The position numbers and the translations under genes are program-made. This document shows, in pieces, positions 1 through 12,200 of a DNA stretch of 64,000 bases. The stretch covers positions 405,311 to 469,310 of the forward strand of contig NMRA01000347.1 of the NCBI GenBank assembly GCA_002633005.1, written 5' to 3'. Under the pieces are notes generated by a model. It made no database searches and was not told the DNA's origin. It saw nothing but the letters and a program-made list of their open reading frames with translations. Position 1 is the first letter of the stretch; the number at the start of each line of letters is the position of its first letter. Source of the DNA: Phoronis australis (lineage: Eukaryota > Phoronida > Phoronidae).

Positions 1-272
1 AAATTAAATCTGTATTACTTTCAGACAAGTCCGTGGTAATATCTCACAAATTCTGCAGAACTGGAGAAATTGCAAATTCAACTCATGTGGCTGAAAAAAC
101 AACTACAGTTCACCTGAACAGTGTACTTAACACTCTTTAATTTCCTGGAAACTTCACTCCATTAGCAAACTGCTTTTTTTGAACACAACACTGGTAAGCA
201 CTGGGAGATCTAATTTCAAAGTTCCTCAAAAACTCGAATCCCACTACGGCCAAGTTCTTGACGGAAACTCAC

Positions 273-3200
273 CACTTGTGTGAACTCTCATTTTAGAACT
301 GGTGATATCAGTGGATATGGCAAAGTATGGAATCCATAGGTCCTCAATCTGAATGTCACCGATCACTCCATGAATGATTCGGTTGAAGAATGCCCCTGAA
401 AAGTAGAGCAACTACAAGTGAAAAGATATAAAATGTAACAATAAAACATTTTATACCACAATATTAGCGTCAAATGGCAGATACAACCGTGTAATAACCC
501 ATAAAGTTATCTCACTAGTGAGATAACGATTTGGCGGGAAACCGAGGACGGAGTCGAACCCGGGACCTTGAGTTTGATGGTCGCCGACCTTAACCACTAC
601 ACCACGCAGCGGCTGACGTCATCAAGAGTGAAAATAGAATACTTAAATGAGCACGCGCAATAATCGCACGTTCAACAAACCGCATTGTACTGTACTTANT
701 GTCCAAAACTGAAGAATTTTTATCGTACTATAGACTCTTGAAAATAATTTCATATATTTAAACGCTTTCTTAAATATTAAATTTATCGATTAACGCTCAT
801 TTCAAATTGAATTTAAAATAGAAATTAAATCTGTGTTACTTTCAGACAAGTCTGTGGTAATATTTCAAAATTCTGCAGAACTGGAGAAATTGCAAATTCA
901 ACTCCTGTGGCTCAAAAAACAACAACAGTTCACCTGAGCAGTGTACTTAACACTCTTTAATTTCCTGGAAACTTCACTCCATTAGCAAACTGCTTCTTTT
1001 GAACACAACACCGGTAAGCACTGGGAGATCTAATTTCAAAGTTCCTCAAAAACTCGAATCCCACTACGACCAAGTTCTTGACGGAAACTCACCACTTGTG
1101 TGAACTCTCATTTTAGAACTGGTGATATCCGTGGATATGGCAAAGTATGGTATCCATAGGTCCTCAATCTGAATGTCACCGATCACTCCATGAATGATTC
1201 GGTTGAAGAATGCCCCTGGAAAGTAGAGCAACTACAAGTGAAAAAATGTAAAATGTAACAATAAAACACTTTATTTACCATTTGTGAATGCCCCTTTCTG
1301 AACATAAGACCATGATGATTAATGCACTTATTTCATTAGAAATCGCGTATTTTTACAAATTTGTTGAGGATGCAAATCGTTTGTGTTACAAGCAACACAT
1401 GTTACAGGCCCTAGCTCTTGAGAATTGGGAAGCAAACCAGCTCTTATCAAAATATTCACGGTTCATTTTGACACCAATTGATTGGAGGAATGGCAGATTT
1501 TTCAACGAGATGACACACCACCTCATACTCACCAGAGAACATGGAAGTGTAGGGATACGTCAGATCAATGACTTTTGACCACAGTGACATCATTTCCTGT
1601 TCAATAAGGAAGATGTATTAGAACAAAGATGAATCCACTTCAGTGGCCAACTCCTTCAATCCAAAATTGGCAAAATTTGTAACTAAAATTTGTCTACTAA
1701 AAACTTTTTTACACACAGAAATAAATTTGAACATCTCTCCATTGCCTTTACTTTTAACAGATTCAACTTTCCTTTCGTCAACATTCCTAGATCATTTCAG
1801 TTGGTGTCGAACAGACGTTTCAGCATGACTAGTTCGTAATACTAAAATCACGTATATTGGTTCTGCCTTCACGCCCACTGAGGTACAACACGTCCTACTC
1901 TACTGAGCACAGTGTGCGCACGTCATTTGAGCTTGCTCAGTGGAAGTGAATTCAGGGCCTTTTGCCGAGTCATACACATCACTATCTACTGTTGCATGAG
2001 TAGAACAGCAATTAACACGAAAAAATATCTAGATAACAACGGATACGCACTTTTAATAAACGTAACAACAAAAACCTTTTTATTTGTTTTTCCCTTTTTA
2101 TACCATTAAGAACTGTTTAGCAAGAAGAGTGACCTGCTTAGGGCCGAGATTTTTTAAACTGACTCAACACAGAAATGCACACGCTTCTGAGTACCACTGA
2201 GAACCGTCTGGCACGGTCAGAGACTCGCTGAGGGTCGCGCTCCTCCGCCCACAGAGCTCCGACGAATGAGCCAATACTAGTGCCCCCTATCATGTCAACA
2301 GGGATCCCGACATCTTGCATAACCTTCAGGAAGCCCAACTGTGAGATACCCCTGTGGAAAACAGACGTGTGCTTCAGAAAAACAGTGTTCACGTTAAGCA
2401 GGCTAAAATTCAATTTCTTGCACATCTAGTAATAAATAAATGAGTTTTGCTGCGCACATAATGAGAGAAAGGCTTTGAATTGGAATGCTTACTGGAGCTT
2501 TTCCTCATGACTTGAGACAGACCTGTGCAATGCACCTAAACAGTGGAGTATCTAAAAGGCAACAAACCCGCCTTCCTTCACGAAACAATTTTTAATTTGC
2601 ATCACTTTCTGTCGCGAAATTGATCTGGAGTTGCTCTTAATGAAACAGGCTGTGATTTCAGGGAATGAGAAGGGCTGACAGGTTGCCATTGCTGTTCAAG
2701 TAGGCTCGTCATTTTATGTACCAGGCATGGGCTACATCCAGAGATTGCTTCTGGGTAGAGACAAATTTTGTGGCAGAATGGTTGCAACAACTTCATTCCA
2801 TGGTGTACGTCAATATAAAATTTTAAAAATCACACATAATTAAAAATTAACATTTCACAACAAATCTCGTTAGACACGGAGTAAGCTACTTAAAGAGAAG
2901 AATTTTATCAAGTTCTGAACCGCGCTTTTGTTGAGGAAGGTTAAAACGACTGTTCACCTGGCACCACCACCGCCTAGAACGAGGCCAATAGAGGTCCCCG
3001 TCAGCATCCGAGCAAGGCGAGAGAAGTCAGAGAAATTATCCACCACCTCTTTGTTCAACAATTTGTACATGTCAGCCTGCAACAAACAATGGCCCGTTAT
3101 GTTTTGCTGCCTGAGACATTTTGCTGTCCATCACACTATTGGTGCTCATCATTTTTAAAGTTGTATACAGACCTGTTGCGCGGCAAAAGAACCATGCAAA

Positions 3201-6200
3201 ACTTGTGACACTTCCATAACAAAGAAGGCACGAAAGTTGCCAATTAAAGACTACTACGACGACAAAGATCACAGAAGGCAATTGGTATCTCCTCTAATAT
3301 GCTCATAGAAAAAATAAATCCTACAGTGCGGATTTAAGCCCATGAGCTCTTCAGACAGATATTGTGTGTAAACAAAAGTACAAGCCAATAGTAAACAGGC
3401 AAAATGACCAGTTAATCTGCGCCATGGCAGCTTAGTGCAAATGGAATTCAACACTTTGACGGCTGAGTGCAAGCGCAATCGATCACATGGTAGCAGTCTG
3501 TCGTTAACCAATGTTTTGTTACTTGATGTGTTCCAATGCCTGACATATAGTGCATTTAAGCAGTGTGAATTTATTGTTTGCAAAATGCCACATTAAAATC
3601 TTCAAATTCTTCTGCTCTTCAGACAGACATCACTCCTACGCAAGTATTATGTACGACTTGGTTACCAGTTATAAACACGACTCAACTATGATTTTGCGAC
3701 GACCAAATTGGTCTTATGCCGGGCTTAACCAAAGTCCACTCTTACTTTGGGTGATACAAAGGAACAGTAAAACTGTCAGTCATTACGACATCAAAAATCT
3801 TAGTACTTGGGAAATACATTGTCATGAACCATGATAATCAACTGTAGTTGATTAATGCACTGTACATGAGAACATTGGAAGTAAGGTCAATTTGCAATGT
3901 TACTCGATATAATGGACCACTGCGGCAACATCAGGAATGTCATAAAAGGTCACAGTCGACATGTCGCATCGTAACCAGTCATTTTCAAACAGAATTAAGT
4001 GGAAGAACTCCTGGCTGAATTTCATGTCGCAGAAACAGTATTTAGTCTGACTAGTGTTTTCTTTTGGCTTGTTCTGCAATTACGAACTGAATTAAAATCA
4101 GTGTCTCCCAAGAAGAGTAAAACTTCGATTTTTAATTAACCTCAGGATGAACGCAAAATAAACTGAAACTTTTCAAATCCTGTTCAGCAATATACAACAC
4201 AAACAGACAAAGTACACTGCAAAGCAAAATGCAAATTAAACCTACTTTAACTCCATTGAAGGCAGACATACATGAATATTAAACACACGCAATGTTGCTT
4301 ACCAACTTATCGTCGGATTTCTTCGAGAAGATCCTCTTCGGGCAGCGAACGTGCAGATGCGAAGTGACCCAACCACGGGCGTTGAGCCACTCGGCCGTCC
4401 CCGACGGCTTGTCCCCGTCCTGTTTGTGAAGCAGCACCAAGACCTTTTGAACTCTGGCAGCTATATCCTCCAGTTGGGACTCCAACTATGAAAGGTGAGA
4501 AATGACATCATGACAGACAGGCAGATCTGTGGTATCTATAGCGACGCCATTTCAACACTAAGTGACAGAAAGCTTCCTGAGCTAATGCCACACAGTGAAC
4601 ATAGACCAGTCAAAATGAACAGGAATTCCCCGTAACGACAGCTGAATACATCGTGGTCAGTCATAGCAGATGTTCATCATGACCAGGAATAACTGAGAAG
4701 CTGGACATGGATGGGAAAATTAGGAATGGCTTACAGTTGAAATGACATACCATTGCCAAATATATTTTCAGGAAGCACAACTGGTCAATACATTATGTAT
4801 GCGATAGGGAAACAGTGTCTTGTCTTAATACTTTTAGTATGTTCTGTATGTTTCCATGACGATTGATATGTTCCAATGAATGCATGCAATATAATAATTA
4901 AATGAAAAAATCTCATTCTTTGCAGTTTACGAAGACACTACATAATGTTTCACCATCACAGACTGAACCAGTAGTGCCCTCTCCTGGGCTTTGTAATATG
5001 ACAGAAAAATTCTCATGGGAATCAGGTGTTGTTTGTATAAGGAATCAGTCTATTACAAAACGTTGACATGAATATTTCAAAAAGTGTTATTCGAGAATAT
5101 TAAACTATATAATTTTCATAACTAATCCAGAGCCACTACTATGTCCCTGATACGCAAACTTATGCAATGAGATTAGCTGACTGGGGCAATGCCTGATATC
5201 ATTCAGTCAGCGCTACCCAAAGACTGGAAAAGAAGGCCCACGGCTCACTTTCCCCAAGGGGATAGCAGCAGCCTTGTCACTGTGACCTCAACTACCTTGC
5301 CAACACTGGGGTCATTTTCTGCCTTGGCTACGATGAGTATACAATCGGACTGACGTATACACCTCTTGGTCCAAGCGGTCAGTGTCTGGTCACACTGGTA
5401 GATGACCATGCGGTGAATGTCCTCCTGCTGGCCAAGCCAACTTAGCAAGCGGTACTCGTTCTTACTGAAACAGCGAACATACGATATACAATAGACAATG
5501 TACAGAGGCCAACACAGCTTTTATTATTAAAAAGTGGAGCTGAATCACAACTGTTACATTTTTAAACAGAAAAAAAGTTCTGAATTTCTCCACCGAATAC
5601 AGTGCTCATTTTGCACTGTCATTTACTACTGATAAAGATTTCCATAATTTAAATAGTTCATTCTAGCATGGAAAACTTATCAACTTCTTTGCTTTCATCG
5701 TAATGACAGTCAAACTTAACCCTTTCTGAGATCTTTTAAAAAAAGAGCGCTTCTGAAGAATGAACTAGGACAACTTCAGTTTGGATTCAATTTTGGCCAA
5801 CTATATGGAAATCTAATCTGCAATATCGTTTTCATTAGTTTATTAATCAATCCTGCACCTGTCTAGAGCAGCTGCCCCCAGTCTGTCTTGAATGACATCA
5901 CTGGTTAGTCTCAGTGTCGACCCGATAGGTTGCAGCGACCTGCGTAGTTCCATGGTGAAAGGCGCCAAGTGGATGTCTTCTGAAGCAGGGATAACAGCAA
6001 CTGCGGCCAGATTGGAGACAGTCGACCTCAAGTCAGGCTCTTGGTTCTCTAAAGAAGGATGGCAATTCATGACTGATTACGTGACATCCAAAATTAAATT
6101 ACAATGAGGAATTTGGCGTTACGTGTTCTCCAAAAAAAAACCGCTCAGCAGTTACGCTTCTCAAAGCTCAGTAAACTTTAAGTTAAGTACGAATCTATGA

Positions 6201-9200
6201 CTGCAGGAGTCAATAATAAAAGTGGTCCACCCTCGCCCTTAATCAGACTAAGACTGATTTCTAAGCCTGAGAAGAGCGGACAAATAACTACTACTGAAGC
6301 ATAAATTAATTAGTGAGTTGCTTGAACACGAGATGGATTTCCCAGACGGAGCATCAAGGGGGTTGGAGTCAACCCAATACATTCGTCGGTTGGAAGAAAT
6401 TTCTTGTCACTCACATGTGATTGGTCATGTCTGCTAACCCAGAATTCACACAATCCGGTAGGAATAGCCTCCAATCAGTGGCATTATGCCAGATGAATTT
6501 TCAGTGAGGATGCTTGAACAAAATTAACAACAGCCTGTGAGAGGCTACAAGTCACCTGACATCAGCCTTAATGGAGTGTCCTTGTTTTGTGCATTATGGA
6601 GCAGACGGTGACTCAGCAGGTGCACCAGGCGTGTGACCACCTGGGGGTACCGTCTCTTGATGTGGTTCAGCAGGTCATCGGGGATCTTAGCTAGCTCCGT
6701 GTCTCTACAGGGAAAACAACAATTTATGTTAATTAGAAAAAGGTTTGAACTGTCCAGAAAAGGCAAAGTGCAGCTGGGGTCTGAGAAAGCAGGCGGAGCT
6801 CATTATATTCTCAAAAATCTCTTTCTAACCTACTAGTAAAAAGTCACGACTGTAATTTATATATTTCCTTAGACATTGAGCCTCATAACCTATTTCTTTG
6901 TATAACGGAGACTTCAGAAATACTGGTGATAACAAGTCCAGCCGAGGAGATCTTAGTCTGTAGACAGCTGATTAAAAATTCAGTTACGTAATGCATTACT
7001 CAGCATTATTTGAAACCCGTTTGAGTGACACATGGCAGACAGTTCCTCAGAAGCTTGCCTGAAATAAAAAATACTGACTGAAAAATTCAAATCATTGCTA
7101 TGAGGAGACAAATCTTTAATTGCTAAGATAATCAACAAAAATAGTCCCCAGTTTTGGCAAGCTGAAAGTGCAGGCGACACTTGTGAAGCAAGCAGCCTTA
7201 ATAAAAACAATACAGAACATCAACAGTCTGACCTCTGACCTACCTGACAGCCAGGCCTGACATGGCTCTCTTGGTGCGTGTGATCACTTCTAATATCCCT
7301 ACTACCTCGCCACGACCATACTCTCCCACTAAAGTCTTCTTAGACATGGGAGACTGACTGTCAGCGACCATACGTATACGTCCATTCAGCAGAATGTAAA
7401 TGGCATCAGACTGGTCGCCCTGCCTAACAAAACAAACGAGGCGTAAAATAAAATTCTTAATAACGGTCACAAACTAATTTCAGTACGAAAAACACAATTC
7501 CAGATGGTCTCTCCAAGTTTATGAAACTTGTCAAAAAAGAGCAAGTTTCAAAAAAATTGTCATCATTAAAGACAAACCAATCTTGAGAACCATTATACCG
7601 TTAATATTAAGCACTGCCTTTGTCAAACTAATTGGGGATAGCAGCAGAAACTTGGCCAAAATTGTTCTTGGTGGAGGTCAATCAAACATGATCCTGAATG
7701 CCATTACAGGCAGTAATTGTATCATGTTTTGTTCAATTTTTTAAGATGAAATAAACAACTTTTCTATCTAATGTCATTTCATTCGCTAAAATAGCTGTAC
7801 AAAAAACTTGTCACGTGTTCATGAAAAGTTGATGAAGGCATGTTGGAAGAGGTTCAGTTTCCTTGACGTTACGTCAGAAAATGGTGGAAGCCATGAACTA
7901 AATGGAAAGAAAATCAGAAGTGCATCGCTACAGATTTTTGGAGTTACCTGTAGAGGGGATGGCCAGCCTCAAGATGCATCCAGTCGAGGGCAAAGTCAAT
8001 CTGCCTGACAAATGGTGACAGCCTCTGTACTGTGCAGTGAGCAGCGTTGAGAACCACAGATGGCTGGACTCGTATCATACTGAGTAAAAATACCATGAAA
8101 ATAGTATCAGTCGGGCAATAATTAGACAGTCATTTGAGGAAATTATTTGTAACCCTAGTGCTCTACCACTGACTGTACAAAATATTGTAAAATTCCAACA
8201 AACAAAATCATTGGGAAACTAACTTAGCTCAAACTAAACTGGCACAGAGAAAAAGAAGCAGTGTTGAGATTGGATCTAAAGGTATTGATTTCTCCCGAAT
8301 AAATCAACAAACAAAATCTCTTCATTTCAAAATAAGTCGATCTCTGTGACAGAAAGGCATTCCTACTCAGGCATGACCACCAGAAGGAGCTGACCTTTCC
8401 GCATCGAAGTGTCGAATTCACATCGAGTAAGGTTTCGTGAAAATTTTAATGGTAAAAAAAACACGCAGTTGTAACGTCAGAAAAGAAAACCTACTCGTAA
8501 AAGTGATTCTTGTCTAAGGTCACGACCCTAGATTCTCCCCGCACGCGTATAGTGAAGAAGGAAGGCTCTCCTGTCAGCACCGCCATGGTTCCAACAAAGT
8601 CACCAGGGTGCGCTATGAACAATGTAGCCTGAAAAAAGACCAGACATCAACCACATTCTCTCACAAGAATAATGGAAATCCATAGAATTGTTGCAGCAGC
8701 CCACATGACAAGCTGTCATGTTCAGACTGCCAATCACAAATAACAGCAGGATTTTCTTTTGTAAGGGTAGCCAATCAAAGAAGATGGCGTAGTCACATGA
8801 TAACAGTTTGTGCCCGCCCAGTTCCTGTGGACTTTCAAAATCATTCCCCAATCACAACAAAGAACAGGATGCTCCCATGTAACCATGGAAAACCAGTAAG
8901 TTAAGTGCACCATCATTGCATCACGTTCCAGCTGCCAGTCACAACAAACTGACTAATTACGATGGTCACCCATGATCATGCTAATACCTACTACAAATAT
9001 TATTAAAATCTCTTGGTCTATTTACATTACAGAGACCTCTTGTTTATTTTTATTGTCACGAAGTTTCAGTCGGTCTATTCTGTGGCCATCCTCAGGTATT
9101 CCTGCGTTGTTAGAAGAACAAGCACGAATATGTGGTACACTCATGATGACTTTGATTTTTTTGATTATATATTGTACGAGGAAGGATTTCAACCCACGAC

Positions 9201-12200
9201 TTCGGAAACTAAACACTACACGACGGAGTCACAGGACAACATATAATCAAACCGACCAAAACATTGTGACAAATGTAAATAGACAAGAGGCTAGTGTAAA
9301 TATACCAAGAGGTCAGTGTAAATAAACAAGAGGTCAGTGTAAATAGACCAAGAGATTTTAATAATAGTTGCAACACGCCACCACCTCAGAACGGTTTTAG
9401 AAAGTCATAATTAGCTACTATTTTGTCCCCATCTTCAGGCTGCCACTCACAGAAATCAGCATGAAGATCACTTGAATGTATGACAGCAAATCAAAAGGAG
9501 GATTTCTTCACTTACCATTTTGTCCCCGCCTACTTCCTGTTGCATCACGTTCAGGCTGCCAGTCACAACAAACAAAAGCAAGCTCTCCTGTAATGACAGC
9601 CAATCAAGTTAACAGGAGACAGTAAATGACAGAGGGAAGTTGGCCTGTACCCCTGGCATTAATATGTTAATACACAAATCTCTAAGAATGAATGATAATT
9701 CCTATCTCCTCAAATATCACCACCAAAACATCTTCGATTATTAATTACCTATTTCAATACACCAGTTTAGTGGTAGTTTGCAAAATTACGAATTAAAAAA
9801 TATCGCAACAATCCATGCACTGTCAGTGTAGAAGTTTACGGCTAATTTTCAAACAATTTTTAATTGCTGTTGTCTCGTTTCCTTCAATGGTTTTATCATA
9901 AGCCAGACAAATTTCCTGGAAATTAATCAACATTTCTTCAATACGACTGTGAGTACTTGGTCATTCCTACCTGTTCACCTTGCTTCACAACATCAAAATG
10001 AGGCGGCAGTTTCCTTAATATCAATTTCTTCTCCAGCATAGACTTGTCCTAAACAGCAAATACTATCATAATGACAGACTGATATACAACATTCAGGCAT
10101 GGCTTAGAAATACATCTAAACATTCACAATACACCAGCCGGTGATTTTGATATAGTAACACCTTGTCATCTGTCATGTAATGTATTACTTCATAGCATAT
10201 AGCCACCTACAGGGGAATGGCTTGAAAGCAGAAGCACGTCTAAGCCAGCGTAATACAATAGTAATTTTTGAAGTCTTGAAACCTAATTTTTTAAAGAAAA
10301 TGATGAAACATAAGTTCCATAAAGTTGCAGTGAGTTTCAAAATATATTTTAGAAAACACTATTTTAGTTGAGGCAATGCAACAACTTTGTAGGTTGCATT
10401 CAAAGTTGGAATTTGAAAACCAAGGGTTAAAAGTCTCATGTGATTTTGGTATTAGGCAGTTTGTCTAACCTTAAGACCCAGTAACTGGGCGATGTCATTG
10501 GTTGCCATGGCGAGTATTTCTTCATCCGAGACAGACAGCTGGATGTTGGAAAACTTGACTTTGCTTCCCTTGCGAGGACCCTGCTGATCCTAAAGAGAAC
10601 AACACAGCCACATCAACTGTCAATCACTATGACATGGGAGACGATTACTTAATCCCTTACCATCATAAGTGTTGCTTGTTTATTGTGTGGGAGTGCAAAT
10701 TGACCTATCACCAGGACTTTGAGTGACAGCTTAGCTGACCAATCAGAACACAGCCTTCTTGACACACCTTCGTTTCCAAGCTGCCATTTTACCCGACAAA
10801 CAACACGTTGCCGGGTAAAACTTATTGTTAGTCTGTCGACCTTCAGCAAGGGGGCGGAGTTTGCGATAGATTAATTGTAAAAATCAAGCTTAGGACTCAC
10901 CAGTCATCCCCAGCAAAACAAGATTTTTATGGAATATATGACCTCACTGTTAGTAAAAAGCGTAGGGTCGTTCGTTGGTCTAAAACACCTGACTAAAACA
11001 CTTTTTGCTAAAAACAATCATGTTCTGAAGCCTATCCCAATATACCATGAATGTGAACACATCTTGAGATACTAACAATAAGAACTTCCCAACCCTTTTG
11101 TAGCATACTCCTCCGCCTCACTACTTGAACAGCAAATTTACTTCAAGACCATACATTCCCACTCAACAGATTTTGCAGTTCAACTCACAGTGTTTCCACT
11201 AGACGTGTGTGTATCATCGAAATCTGACATGGCCGTGTCTGTGTCATCTCTGTCACTGCCACGGTTCCTTCGCTTGCCTGCACACATTGACAACGACCAA
11301 ACTGTTACATACAAAGCAATACTCTGACGCAAGATTTGAGACTAACAACGCCTTTTACAGGCAGTGTTTATTGTTTTTTTTTTTTACTTTCAGATACCTT
11401 TCATTTCCATAATGTTATATTTAGTAGTTGCACTCAAAGGCAAAATACAGTGTATCTGTATTACCAAGCATCTAAGAGCATCGAAGCACCAATCAGATCT
11501 TCGCATTTCTGTTGGTGCTGATACGGAACTTCACTTTTCAACTTATCCAATCATCCACTCGGCAGTTTACAGCTAATAAGCCGAGCGTGTATGCGCGCGT
11601 GTGTATTCTTACATTCCCCACTCACCTGGCCCTGCTCTGGGACTACTTTCGTGTTCCCGCCGTATCGGCGTGATTGAATGAATGGACAAGTTCTGGTCCA
11701 TCTGGCTTTTCTGCAATACAATAATCAAACAAGCATACAGCTCTGACCACGTTTCAAACACTAAATAATTTCAGCATCTTTATACTGTAAGNTATCGGAG
11801 TGATTGAATGAATGGACAAGTTCTGGTCCATCTGGCTTTTCTGCAATACAATAATCAAACAAGCATACAGCTCTGACCAGGCTTCAAACACTAAATAATT
11901 TCAGCATCTTTATACAGTAAGAGTTGGTTTATAATGTAGATATGCTTATAACATTCCATTTCACTAGTCCTTGACCATGAACTCCACAATAATGAAACTT
12001 TAGAAACAGCTCACAAGGTTCACTGCAGCATGGTTCCACGTCTTATCTAAGGCAGTTTATTAATAATATGCATTTTAGAACCGTGTGCATTCCCATCTCA
12101 ACAATAAATGCCAAGACTATACTCCCGTGGTCCATTCAACCTCGACATGAGCCGTCTAAATTTACTTACGGAGTTCATCAGTTCCTGCGTGAGACCCAGG

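Larger units (their letters stand above)
1..1280. repeat. Direct duplication of a PNPLA exon with flanking introns
   Basis: Bases 1 to about 455 reappear at 822 to about 1279 with only scattered substitutions. Each copy holds a 123-nt exon (273-395 and 1093-1215) with intact acceptor and donor. The exon is phase 1 at both ends, and the two copies differ at synonymous positions only among those I compared (for example ATT/ATA for Ile, ACT/ACG for Thr). The segment between copies (456-821) carries a SINE-like piece and an N at 699. Because the exon is symmetric, either or both copies could be spliced without a frameshift. Unmerged haplotypes are an equally good explanation. Confidence 0.9.
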
